Program-made: the position numbers and the translations under genes
The notes under the pieces: generated by a model
Seen by the model: only the letters and a program-made list of their open reading frames with translations
The model's database searches: none
Told to the model about the DNA's origin: nothing
In this document: one piece after another, positions 8,483-16,798 of the stretch
Numbering within the stretch: position 1 is the first letter of the stretch
How the letters are laid out: every line of letters begins with the position of its first letter
DNA from: Streptomyces sp. NBC_00572
Lineage (GTDB): Bacteria > Actinomycetota > Actinomycetes > Streptomycetales > Streptomycetaceae
Length of the DNA stretch: 64,000 nt
Direction of reading: 5' to 3'
Assembly (NCBI RefSeq): GCF_026341815.1
Contig: NZ_JAPENX010000001.1
Span: 3,968,001 to 4,032,000, forward strand

Positions 8483-9162
8483 GCCACCCACTCCGCGTCC
8501 CGTACGGCTCCGTCGCGCACGACGATCTCGCGGTCCGAGTAGGCGGCGACGCGGGCCTCGTGGGTGACGAGGACGACGGCGGCGCCGGTGTCCCGGGAGG
8601 CGTCGGTGAGCAGCCGCATGACCCGTTCGCCGTTGAGGGAGTCGAGTGCGCCGGTCGGTTCGTCGGCGAAGATCACCCGCGGGGCGGTGACGAGCGCGCG
8701 GGCGACGGCGACCCGCTGGCCCTGGCCGCCGGATATCTCGCCGGGGCGCTTGGCCGCGGTGTCGTCGACCTCCAGACGGGCCATCCACTCGATGGCCTTC
8801 GCCTCCGCGGCCTTCCGCTTCTCGCCGTTGAGGCGGAGCGGGAGGGCCACGTTCTCGACGCAGGTCAGCTCGGGGACGAGCTGGCCGAACTGGAAGACGA
8901 AGCCGAAGTCGGTACGGCGCAGGGCGCTGCGCGCGGTGTCGGAGAGCGCGGTGAGTTCGCGTCCGTCGTAGGTGATGGTGCCCGCGTCGGGGCGCACGAT
9001 TCCGGCCAGGCAGTGCAGCAGGGTCGACTTGCCGGAGCCGGAGGGGCCCATGACGGCGACGACCTCGCCGCTCCGGAGCGAGAAGGTGGCGCCGGCGAGC
9101 GCCGGGGTCGGTCCGTAGGCCTTGTCGAGTCCGGTGGCCGTGAGGAGCGGGGTGGAGCTCAT
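8479..9162 (-). CDS. ABC transporter ATP-binding protein, LolD/MacB type
   Basis: ATPase subunit of 227 aa. Walker A is GPSGSGKSTLLH, the Q-loop is in FVFQFGQLVPELT, the signature is ISGGQGQRVAVARAL (canonical LSGGQ with I), Walker B is VIFADEPTGALDS, and the H-loop is VVLVTHEARV. The TGALDS D-loop is typical of the MacB/LolD group that pairs with FtsX permeases. It overlaps both neighbours by 4 nt (ATGA), so the three proteins are translated in series. Confidence 0.96.
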   Translation of the reverse strand: MSSTPLLTATGLDKAYGPTPALAGATFSLRSGEVVAVMGPSGSGKSTLLHCLAGIVRPDAGTITYDGRELTALSDTARSALRRTDFGFVFQFGQLVPELTCVENVALPLRLNGEKRKAAEAKAIEWMARLEVDDTAAKRPGEISGGQGQRVAVARALVTAPRVIFADEPTGALDSLNGERVMRLLTDASRDTGAAVVLVTHEARVAAYSDREIVVRDGAVRDAEWVA

Positions 9163-9683
9163 CGGCTGATCTCCTCGGCGAGTCGGTCGAGGCGGGCGGC
9201 GGTCAGTTCCAGCCAGCGCAGGTCCGCCTCCAGGTGGAAGAGGGCGTGGTCGCAGATGAGCTGGTCGGCGAGGTCGCCGTCCTTCTTGCGCCGGGTGAGT
9301 TCCCGCATGAGGCGGAGGTGCTCGGCGCGCTGGGTGTCGAGGAGCTCGGCGGCGCCGCGGCCGGTGAGCAGGGCCAGGACGACCTTGGTGTAGAGCGTGG
9401 ACTGGAGGTACGGCTCCGGCTTCTCGGGCGTGGTGAGCCACTGGGCGACATCGGTGATGCCGGCCTCGGTGATGGCGTACCGCTTCCGCTCCGGGCCGCC
9501 GCCCGCCTCGATGCCGTCGACGACGACGAGGCCGTTCTTCAGGAGCCGGGACATGGTCGAGTAGACCTGGCCGTAGTGCAGAGGCCGGTCGTGGCCGAAC
9601 TTCTCGTCGAAGGCGCGCTTGAGGTCGTAGCCGTGGCGCGGGCCGGACTCCAGGAGTCCCAGCAAGGTGTGACCGATGGACAT
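9159..9683 (-). CDS. PadR family transcriptional regulator
   Basis: PadR-family repressor of 174 aa. The winged helix (LLGLLESGPRHGYDLKRAF...GQVYSTMSRLLKNGLV) contains the GHGYDL-like and YxxLxRLxxxG signatures. The C-terminal half is the helical dimerisation domain (VirR_AKOR type). ATG 9683 starts at MSIGHTLLGLLE, the normal PadR beginning. It is first in the operon with the ABC ATPase and permease. By analogy with LadR and YtrA-like systems it probably represses its own operon until a transported drug or lipid binds. Confidence 0.95.
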   Translation of the reverse strand: MSIGHTLLGLLESGPRHGYDLKRAFDEKFGHDRPLHYGQVYSTMSRLLKNGLVVVDGIEAGGGPERKRYAITEAGITDVAQWLTTPEKPEPYLQSTLYTKVVLALLTGRGAAELLDTQRAEHLRLMRELTRRKKDGDLADQLICDHALFHLEADLRWLELTAARLDRLAEEISR

Positions 9684-9692
9684 ACGAGCCAC

Positions 9693-9709
9693 TGTACACG
9701 GTGTGTATA
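9693..9709. promoter_or_regulatory. putative PadR operator
   Basis: TGTACAC-GGT-GTGTATA is a near-perfect palindrome (7-bp arms, one mismatch, 3-bp centre) lying 10 nt upstream of the padR start. A half-site-like GATGTATA follows at 9715-9722. The TGTA...TACA character and the position fit autorepression by the encoded PadR protein. Confidence 0.6.
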
Positions 9710-9943
9710 CCTGCGATGTATAGCCACTTCTGTTAACCGGAAGCGTGCCCTCACGCAACCATCGGCCTCTCCCGGACGTCGGTTCCTCTGGGCATGGGTG
9801 CTGATTCTCACGTCCGGAAAAGGCGTGATCGGTTGTCCTTTGTCTGCATCGTCGGTGTTAGCTGGCTAGCTGAGCCGATCCGGCGCGGACGGGACACGGG
9901 CCGGGGCACGCCGGGACACACGACGAGCGGAGCGACAGGACAC

Positions 9944-12160
9944 ATGGGCCGACCGGACAAGAGCAAGGCGAAGAAACGCGGCCTGCGCCGCTTCTTCTCC
10001 TGGCGGAAGCTCCTGGGCACTTTCTTCGTGTGCTGCCTGCTCGCCATGGGCGCCCTGTACATCGTGTACGTCATGGTCCCGGTGCCGACGGCCAATGCCG
10101 AGGCCACCATGCAGAGCAACATCTACAAGTACTCCAACGGCAAGATCCTCGCCCGCACCGGCAAGATCAACCGCGAGATCGTCGGCCTGGAGAAGATCCC
10201 CGTGAAGGTCCAGAAGGCGTTCGTCGCCGCGGAGAACAAGACCTTCTACAAGGACAACGGCGTCGACATCAAGGGCACCACCCGCGCCGCCTGGTCCACC
10301 GTCACCGGCAAGGGCAAGCAGGGTGGCTCGACCATCACCCAGCAGTACGTCAAGAACTTCTACCTGAGCCAGGACCAGACGGCGACGCGCAAGCTCAAGG
10401 AAATGGTCATCGCCATCAAGGTCGACCAGCAGATGAGCAAGAGCGACATCCTCGCCGGCTACATGAACACCAGCTACTACGGCCGCAGCGCCTACGGCAT
10501 ACAGGCCGCCGCCCGCGCGTACTACGGCGTCGACGCCACCAAGCTCACCACCGCGCAGGGCGCCTACCTCGCCTCGCTGCTCCAGGCGCCCAACCAGTAC
10601 GACTGGACCTCCGCGAACGCCACCGGCCGCAAGCTCGTCGAGGAGCGCTGGAACTACGTCCTCGACAACATGGTCGGCGAGGGCTGGCTCCCCGCGGACG
10701 AGCGCGCCGCCCTGAAGTTCCCCGTCCCGCAGAAGCCCAAGCCCGCCCCCGGCATGGAGGGCCAGACCGGATACATCGTCGAGGCCGCCAACCAGGAGCT
10801 GATGCGCGAAGGCGTCAGCGAGGAGGACATCAAGGCCGGCGGCTGGACGATCACCCTCAACATCGACGAGAAGCGGCAGAAGGACCTCGTCAAGGCCGTC
10901 GACCGGCAGCTGGAGGACAAGCTCGACCGCAAGGGCGACAAGAAGCAGGCCACGGTCCAGGCCGGCGCCACCTCCGTCGACCCGAAGACCGGCGCGGTCG
11001 TCGCCATGTACGGCGGCGTCGGCGCCACCGAGCACTGGATGTCCAACGCCACCCGCCGCGACTACCAGCCCGCCTCCACCTTCAAGCCGATCGTCCTCGC
11101 CTCCGCCCTGGACAACCACGCGGTCACCCAGGACGGACGGGACATCGGCCTCGGCACGATCTACGACGGCACCAGCAAGCGCGAGGTCGTCGGCAGCGAC
11201 ATCGAGTTCCATCCCGAGAACGAGGACGACGAAAGCTACGGCCCCGTCACCGTCCAGAAGGCCACCAACAGCTCCATCAACTCCGTCTACGCCCAGATGA
11301 TCGTGGACGTCGGCACCGACAAGGCCAAGAGGACCGCCCTCGCCCTCGGCATGAAGGACGGCGCCGACTTCGGCGAGACCCCCGCCATGTCCCTCGGCAC
11401 CATGGGTGCCTCCACCCTGGACATGGCCGGCGTCTACGCCACGCTCGACAACCACGGCAAGAAGGTCAACCCGACGCTCGTGAAGGGCGCCACGCACCGG
11501 GACCGTACGGTCTCCACCGCCAAGGCGAACGGCGCGCAGGTCATCAGCCGCGAGGCCGCCGACACCGTCACCCAGGCCATGACCGGCGTCGTGCAGAACG
11601 GCTCCGGCTTCCGTGCCGCCGGTGAGTACGAGGCCGCCGGCAAGACCGGCACCTCCGAGAACAACCGTTCCGCCTGGTTCGTGGGCTACACCCCCGAACT
11701 CGTCACCGCCGTCGGCCTCTTCGGCGAGGACGCCAAGGGCAACCAGGTCACCCTCACCGACACCATCAACCCGGGCCGCGCCAACGGTGGCCGTACGCCG
11801 GCCCTGATCTGGGGCGACTACACCAGCGGCGCACTCGACGGCGGCTCCGACGCCTCCTTCGACCTGGAGACCGACAGCTCGGCCACTCTCCTCCCGGACC
11901 CGACGCCCACCCGGACCACCGAGGCGCCCGAGGAACCGACCGACGAGCCGACGACCAGTTCCCCGGACCCGACGGCCCCGCCGACCACGCCGGCCACCAC
12001 ACCGCCGGTGACGCGCGACCCGGTCACCACGCCGCCGTCGCCCACCACCGAGCCGCCCGTGACCGACGAGCCGTCCCCGCCGCCGTCGATCGAGCCGCCG
12101 GACCCGGACAACACGGGCACCGGACCCGACCCCGACACCACCGACCGCCCACAGCGGTAG
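9944..12160 (+). CDS. bifunctional penicillin-binding protein (class A)
   Basis: Class A PBP, 738 aa, that polymerises and cross-links peptidoglycan outside the membrane. A basic cytoplasmic tail (1-20) and one anchor helix (about 23-45) come first. The GT51 glycosyltransferase region (about 85-260) has catalytic AAENKTFYKDNG and QGGSTITQQYVKN; the second acidic residue of the usual ED pair is Asn, which is frequent in actinobacteria. The transpeptidase has S378-T-F-K381 (SxxK), S444-I-N446 (SxN) and K567-T-G (KTG). The last 110 residues are a Pro/Thr/Asp-rich wall-spanning tail. The start at MGRPDKSK is 7 nt after AGGA. Monocistronic, with a very strong terminator. Confidence 0.95.
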   Translation: MGRPDKSKAKKRGLRRFFSWRKLLGTFFVCCLLAMGALYIVYVMVPVPTANAEATMQSNIYKYSNGKILARTGKINREIVGLEKIPVKVQKAFVAAENKTFYKDNGVDIKGTTRAAWSTVTGKGKQGGSTITQQYVKNFYLSQDQTATRKLKEMVIAIKVDQQMSKSDILAGYMNTSYYGRSAYGIQAAARAYYGVDATKLTTAQGAYLASLLQAPNQYDWTSANATGRKLVEERWNYVLDNMVGEGWLPADERAALKFPVPQKPKPAPGMEGQTGYIVEAANQELMREGVSEEDIKAGGWTITLNIDEKRQKDLVKAVDRQLEDKLDRKGDKKQATVQAGATSVDPKTGAVVAMYGGVGATEHWMSNATRRDYQPASTFKPIVLASALDNHAVTQDGRDIGLGTIYDGTSKREVVGSDIEFHPENEDDESYGPVTVQKATNSSINSVYAQMIVDVGTDKAKRTALALGMKDGADFGETPAMSLGTMGASTLDMAGVYATLDNHGKKVNPTLVKGATHRDRTVSTAKANGAQVISREAADTVTQAMTGVVQNGSGFRAAGEYEAAGKTGTSENNRSAWFVGYTPELVTAVGLFGEDAKGNQVTLTDTINPGRANGGRTPALIWGDYTSGALDGGSDASFDLETDSSATLLPDPTPTRTTEAPEEPTDEPTTSSPDPTAPPTTPATTPPVTRDPVTTPPSPTTEPPVTDEPSPPPSIEPPDPDNTGTGPDPDTTDRPQR

Positions 12161-12167
12161 GGATACC

Positions 12168-12202
12168 AGAAGGGCCGGACCCCACAGGGGTCCGGCCCTT
12201 CT
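12168..12202. terminator. bidirectional terminator after the PBP gene
   Basis: Perfect 16-bp stem (AGAAGGGCCGGACCCC 12168-12183, complement 12187-12202) with a 3-nt loop, between the convergent PBP and SpoIIE-phosphatase genes. Confidence 0.93.
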
Positions 12203-12214
12203 CGTCACCTGTGA

Positions 12215-14179
12215 CTAGTTCGGGGTGGCCAGCTCGAACCAGACCACCTTGCCGCCCGAAAGCCGGGTCGCCCCCCACCGCCTCGCCAGCCGGTTCACCA
12301 GGAAGAGACCGCGCCCGCCCTCGTCGGTGTCGCGCGCCCGCCGCTGCCGGGGCAGCTGCGGCGAGTCGTCGCCGACCTCGCAGCGCAGCACGTCCGTCCG
12401 CAGCAACCGCAGGGTCACCGGCCGCTCCGCGTACCGCACGGCGTTCGTCACGACCTCGCTGATGAGCAGCTCGACCGAGTCCGTCAGCTCCTCCAGGTCC
12501 CAGCGGGCGAGCGCCCGCCGGGCGAGCCGCCGGGCCCGGCCCGGGGCCGCGTCCTCCGGCTCCAGGAACCAGTACGCCACGTCGCTCGGCGCGATGCCGT
12601 CGAACCGGGCCGCGAGCAGCGCGATGTCGTCGTCCCGGTCGCCGGGCCCCAGCATGTCGAGGATGTCGTCGCAGAGCGCCTCAAGGGGCGGCGGGTGGTC
12701 CGGGCCGGTCAGCTGCGCGGTCGCCGCCAGGCGCTCCCGCAGCTGCTCGATGCCGGTCCACACGTCCCGCAGCCGGGACTCGACCAGACCGTCCGTGTAG
12801 AGCAGCAGCGTGGCGCCGGCCGGGGCGTCCAGCTCGACCGCCTCGAAGTCCACACCGCCCACGCCGATCGGGGCGCCCGGCGGCACCCGCAGCACCTCGG
12901 CGCGGCCGCCCAGGTGGAGGAGTATCGGCGGCGGATGGCCGGCGTTGGCCACCGTGATCCGGTGCGAGACCGGGTCGTACACCGCGTACATGCAGGTCGC
13001 CATCCGGTTCTCGCCGAGCCGCTGTGCCTGCTCGTCGAGATGGTGCAGGACCTCCTGCGGCGGCAGGTCGAGCCCGGCCAGGGTCTGCGCGGTCGTCCGC
13101 AGCTGGCCCATGATCGCCGCCGAGGTCATCGAGTGGCCCATGACGTCGCCGACGACCAGCGCGACCCGGCTGCCGGGCAGCGGGATCGCGTCGTACCAGT
13201 CACCGCCCACCCGGGCCGTCTCGGCCGCCGGCAGATAGCGCGAGGCGAGCTTGACGCCGGTCGGCTGCGGCAGCGAGTCCGGCAGCATCGTCCGCTGCAG
13301 CTCGTCCGCGATGTACGCCTCACGGCCGTAGAGCACGGCCTTGTCGATGCCGAGCGCGGTGTGGGTGGCCAACTGCGCCGCGACGAGCAGGTCGTTCGGC
13401 TCGAAGCCCGCCCGCTCGGGGCGACGCAGGAACACGGCGGCGCCGATCACCCGGCGCCGGCCGCGCAGCGGCGCGAGGACGGCACGCAGCCCGCCGGGCA
13501 GCGGATGGTCGGGGCCGAGGAGTTCGGTCAGCGCGGTCTTGGCGGCCGCGGAGTCGCCGAAGACCGGCCGCACCCCACGCAGCACCTCGGCCAGTGCTCC
13601 ACCGGACCGCACCTCGCAGAGTTCGGCCGCGGGGGTCGGATCCGGATCGGGTACGAGGACGAGCTCCTCGCCCTCCACATCGCTTAACCGGAGCCGGTCC
13701 GTACGGCGCAGCCGCAGCACGAACGGCGCCACCGGCCGCTCGTCGCCCACCGGCAGCGGGTCGCGGAGATAGACCAGGATCTCGTCGGAGAAGGTCGGCA
13801 CGGTCGCCCGGCACAGACCGAGCACGATCTCGTCCAGGTCGATGCCGCGCGCGATGCGCCGGGTCGCCGCCCCGACGAACCGGAGCCGCTCGCCCTCGCG
13901 CCGCGCGGAGGTGTCCCCGCCACGCCCCCCGCCCGGGGGCTGCGCGGACACGGCGACGGCCATCGCACCGGGGCCGCCGGGGGCGGTCGTCGGTGGCGGG
14001 GGCGCGGGTGCGTCCTTCGTCGCGGGGGCCGCGGCGGCCGCCGGGCCCGCGGGTCCGCCCGGTTGGGCGGGCACGTCGGAAGGCAGGCCGGCCGCTGCCT
14101 CCTGGCGAGGGCGCGCGCGTTCCTGCGACCGGGCAGCCAGGGGCTGCCGGCCTTCGTGGGAGGTGGGATGCTCCGTCAC
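12215..14179 (-). CDS. GAF-SpoIIE phosphatase-HATPase signalling protein
   Basis: RsbU/RsbW-type fusion of 654 aa (GTG start). The first 100 residues are low-complexity Ala/Pro/Gly. A GAF-like sensor region spans about 110-290. The PP2C/SpoIIE phosphatase (about 300-510) has VGGDWYDAIPL, VVGDVMGHSM, ANAGHPPP and LLLYTDGLVESR, the metal-binding Asp motifs of the family. The C-terminal HATPase (about 540-650) has LLISEVVTNAVRYA and DEGGRGLFLVN. Such fusions dephosphorylate STAS anti-sigma antagonists and may bind sigma factors through the kinase domain. No sigma or STAS gene is adjacent, so the partner is elsewhere. Confidence 0.93.
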   Translation of the reverse strand: MTEHPTSHEGRQPLAARSQERARPRQEAAAGLPSDVPAQPGGPAGPAAAAAPATKDAPAPPPPTTAPGGPGAMAVAVSAQPPGGGRGGDTSARREGERLRFVGAATRRIARGIDLDEIVLGLCRATVPTFSDEILVYLRDPLPVGDERPVAPFVLRLRRTDRLRLSDVEGEELVLVPDPDPTPAAELCEVRSGGALAEVLRGVRPVFGDSAAAKTALTELLGPDHPLPGGLRAVLAPLRGRRRVIGAAVFLRRPERAGFEPNDLLVAAQLATHTALGIDKAVLYGREAYIADELQRTMLPDSLPQPTGVKLASRYLPAAETARVGGDWYDAIPLPGSRVALVVGDVMGHSMTSAAIMGQLRTTAQTLAGLDLPPQEVLHHLDEQAQRLGENRMATCMYAVYDPVSHRITVANAGHPPPILLHLGGRAEVLRVPPGAPIGVGGVDFEAVELDAPAGATLLLYTDGLVESRLRDVWTGIEQLRERLAATAQLTGPDHPPPLEALCDDILDMLGPGDRDDDIALLAARFDGIAPSDVAYWFLEPEDAAPGRARRLARRALARWDLEELTDSVELLISEVVTNAVRYAERPVTLRLLRTDVLRCEVGDDSPQLPRQRRARDTDEGGRGLFLVNRLARRWGATRLSGGKVVWFELATPN

Positions 14180-14490
14180 GCGTGGGATTCCGTCCGTCCG
14201 GGCCGGTGGTGCGATGCACTCGCTCTTCTCGCCGATGCCGCGCCTTCGGCGGGGATAAACCCCTTGTGGGCGGCGGATGTGAAGGCTCCGCGGGCCGCGG
14301 CACCAGCAGGGGTGGGAACACCCGGGCAGACGTCCGGCACTGCTCTCCCCCTCGTGGATGACTTCTGGTCAGGTCCTGCGCTGCGTTCGGTCGTTGACGT
14401 GCTGCTCGGTCGGTCTGACGCGCCGTTCGGTCCGCCTCTGCCGTGCGGAGGACGATCCTACGTTTGAACCCCGGGGGCGCATCAAGGGTC
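14180..14490. other. spacer upstream of the SpoIIE-phosphatase gene
   Basis: The roughly 310 nt separating the SpoIIE gene start from the DUF402 gene stop hold no gene I can support. Base composition is lower in GC than the genes and reading frames here lack codon bias. It must contain the promoter of the phosphatase gene on the minus strand, but I see no unmistakable element. Confidence 0.5.
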
Positions 14491-15156
14491 TCACGGTGCC
14501 GTGTGCGCCGGAGTGCGGTCCCAGTCGGCCGGCAGCTCCGGAACCCGCCATGCCGGATCGGGCCGCCAGTTCTCCCAGCCGTCCGCGAACGGCGCCCCCC
14601 ACGCCTTGATCCGGTCCACCGCCCGCCGCCCGGCCTCACGCACGCGTGCGGCCTGTTCCGGACCCATCAGACCGGACCGCTGCGCCTGCGCGAACTCGTC
14701 CTCGTCCCGCCACAGCCAGCTTTGGTCGGGGTAGACGGAGATGTCGAGGAAATGGTCCTCGGAGTCGAAGCCGCCGGACCACCGGACCCGCGGCTCCTCC
14801 AGATTCACGTACCAGCTGCGGAAACGCCAGCCGCGCTCCCAGAACAGCCACACCGACCACGGGTCGCCGGGGCGCGCCAGCTTCAGGACCCCGCTGCCGG
14901 ACCACCGCGCGCGTTCCGTGGTGCGCGGGGCGGTGTAGCGGGTGGCGAGCGGTTCCTCGTGCACGGGTGTGCCGTCGGCGAGCACGGGTCGCACGCACTC
15001 CGTGCCGGGCGCCATCCAGACCGCGAGGAGATCCGGCGTGTCCTGGACGACCGTCACCGGTCGGCAGATGTGCACGTCTCCGGTGCCGTTGCCGCGGTAG
15101 CGCCAGAGGATGTGCTCCCCCGGCGCCCAATGCTGAGAGCCGCCCGATCCTGTCAT
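14491..15156 (-). CDS. DUF402 (FomD-like) domain protein
   Basis: 221-aa cytoplasmic protein of the DUF402 family, which includes FomD of fosfomycin biosynthesis and related nucleoside-diphosphate or nucleotide phosphatases. The characteristic core is seen as SWYVNLEEPRVRWSGGFDSEDHFLDISVYPD followed by the DEDEFAQAQ segment (family motif YVNxxxP...D..LD..V.PDG). The acidic residues there would coordinate the metals in FomD. The ATG at 15156 is 6 nt after TAAGAT on the minus strand with no Shine-Dalgarno, suggesting a leaderless message. The substrate is unpredicted. Confidence 0.82.
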   Translation of the reverse strand: MTGSGGSQHWAPGEHILWRYRGNGTGDVHICRPVTVVQDTPDLLAVWMAPGTECVRPVLADGTPVHEEPLATRYTAPRTTERARWSGSGVLKLARPGDPWSVWLFWERGWRFRSWYVNLEEPRVRWSGGFDSEDHFLDISVYPDQSWLWRDEDEFAQAQRSGLMGPEQAARVREAGRRAVDRIKAWGAPFADGWENWRPDPAWRVPELPADWDRTPAHTAP

Positions 15157-15162
15157 GCGCAG

Positions 15163-15168
15163 ATCTTA
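15163..15168 (-). promoter_or_regulatory. -10 element, leaderless start (DUF402 gene)
   Basis: TAAGAT on the minus strand ends 6 nt before the ATG and no ribosome-binding site intervenes, so transcription should begin at or next to the start codon. Confidence 0.55.
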
Positions 15169-15198
15169 GGGGCGCGCTCCCACGACCGCAGCGGTACG

Positions 15199-15312
15199 GA
15201 TCACGGATGAGTCATGCGCGGGATCACGGACGAGTCATCCGCGGGATCCCGGATCGGCGCGGCGCGGGATCCCGGACGAGTACGGCGCGGATCACGGATG
15301 CGTCATGCTCAG
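15199..15312. repeat. five imperfect 23-nt tandem repeats at the fumC 3' end
   Basis: Units start at 15199, 15222, 15245, 15268 (22 nt) and 15290, each opening GATCACGGATGAGTCATG or a close variant and ending GCGCGG. The unit at 15290 covers the fumC stop codon (15292-15294) and its final codons, so the array looks like outward duplication of the end of the gene into the spacer. Confidence 0.85.
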
Positions 15313-16692
15313 GACGTCCAGCGCCTCGTCCAGCTGTTCGACGGTCAGGTCGCCGCGCTCCACGTAGCCGGACTCGAGTACGACCTCGCGGATGGTCTTC
15401 CGCTCGGCCAGGGACTTCTTCGCGACCTTGGCGGCCTCCTCGTAACCGATGTACTTGTTCAGCGGGGTGACCACGGACGGCGAGGACTCGGCGTACTCGC
15501 GCGCCCGCTCGACGTTGGCCGTGATCCCGTCCACCGTGCGGTCGGCGAGCAGCCGGGAGGCGTTGGCGAGCAGCCGTACGGACTCCAGGAGGTTCTTCGC
15601 CATCACCGGAAGCATCACGTTGAGCTCGAAGTTCCCGGCCGCGCCCGCCACCGCCACCGTGGTGTCGTTTCCGGTCACCTGCGCGGCGACCATCAGGACC
15701 GCCTCGGGGATCACCGGGTTCACCTTGCCCGGCATGATCGACGAGCCGGGCTGGAGGTCGGGGAGGTTGATCTCGGCGAGGCCCGTGCGGGGTCCGCTGG
15801 CCATCCAGCGCAGATCGTTGGCGATCTTGGTGAGGGAGACCGCGATCGTACGGAGCTGGCCGGACGTCTCCACCAGGGCGTCGCGGGCGCCCTGGGCCTC
15901 GAAGTGGTCGCGGGCCTCGGTCAGCGGCAGGCCGGTCGCGCGGGCGACCTCGGCGATGACGGCGGCCGAGAAGCCGGCCGGGGTGTTGATGCCGGTGCCC
16001 ACCGCCGTACCGCCGAGGGGGAGTTCGGCGAGCCGGGGGAGCGCGGACCTCAGCCGCTCGACGCCGTACCCGACCTGGGCCGCGTAGCCGCCGAACTCCT
16101 GGCCGAGGGTGACCGGGGTGGCGTCCATCAGGTGCGTACGGCCGGACTTCACCACCGTCGCGAATTCGGCCGATTTTCGCTCAAGGGAAGCGGCCAGATG
16201 GTCGAGGGCGGGGATCAGATCGCGGGTGACGGCGCCGGTGGCAGCGATGTGGATGGAGGACGGGAAGACGTCGTTGGAGGACTGCGAGGCGTTCACGTGA
16301 TCGTTGGGGTGGACCTCGCGGCCTTCGGGAAGCCGCTCGGTGGCGAGGGTGGCGATCACCTCGTTGGTGTTCATGTTGGACGAGGTGCCCGAGCCGGTCT
16401 GGAAGACGTCCACCGGGAAGTGCTCGTCCCAGCGCCCCTCGGCGACCTCCGCCGCCGCCGAGGCGATGGCCTCGGCGCGGTCCCGGTCGATCACGCCGAG
16501 CTCGGCGTTCACCTGGGCGGCGGCGGCCTTGATCCGGGCGAGGGCCTCGATGTGGGCGCGCTCCAGGTGCTGCCCGGAGATGGGGAAGTTCTCCACCGCC
16601 CGCTGGGTCTGGGCGCGCCATTTGGCGTGCGCGGGGACCCGCACCTCACCCATGGAGTCGTGCTCGATCCGGTATCCGTCTGCGTCGTTCAT
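15292..16692 (-). CDS. fumC: class II fumarate hydratase FumC
   Basis: Oxygen-stable, iron-free fumarase of 466 aa catalysing fumarate to L-malate in the TCA cycle; a homotetramer of the aspartase/fumarase superfamily. Signature regions are TGSGTSSNMNTNEV, HPNDHVNASQSSND and the flexible catalytic loop GSSIMPGKVNPV, with SS(I)MPxKxN intact. ATG 16692 begins MNDADGYRIEHDSMGEV, where the first superfamily motif (E-x-DSMG) follows immediately. AGGAGG lies 9 nt upstream. A second, unrelated fumarase is encoded at 20633-22303. Confidence 0.97.
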   Translation of the reverse strand: MNDADGYRIEHDSMGEVRVPAHAKWRAQTQRAVENFPISGQHLERAHIEALARIKAAAAQVNAELGVIDRDRAEAIASAAAEVAEGRWDEHFPVDVFQTGSGTSSNMNTNEVIATLATERLPEGREVHPNDHVNASQSSNDVFPSSIHIAATGAVTRDLIPALDHLAASLERKSAEFATVVKSGRTHLMDATPVTLGQEFGGYAAQVGYGVERLRSALPRLAELPLGGTAVGTGINTPAGFSAAVIAEVARATGLPLTEARDHFEAQGARDALVETSGQLRTIAVSLTKIANDLRWMASGPRTGLAEINLPDLQPGSSIMPGKVNPVIPEAVLMVAAQVTGNDTTVAVAGAAGNFELNVMLPVMAKNLLESVRLLANASRLLADRTVDGITANVERAREYAESSPSVVTPLNKYIGYEEAAKVAKKSLAERKTIREVVLESGYVERGDLTVEQLDEALDVLSMTHP

Positions 16693-16798
16693 GTGTGTCA
16701 ACCTCCTAGAAAAGATGAGCACTTGTCTTGTTCGATGTATTCCCATCGGGCGTACCGGCCAGTAAAAACCGTGGGTAACCCCACTTCCAGGAGGCGCA

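Noticed and set aside
9866..12208. A 780-codon frame antisense to the PBP gene
   Set aside because: The forward frame contains every PBP motif; the reverse frame is compositionally biased Gly/Val/Asp sequence without domains.
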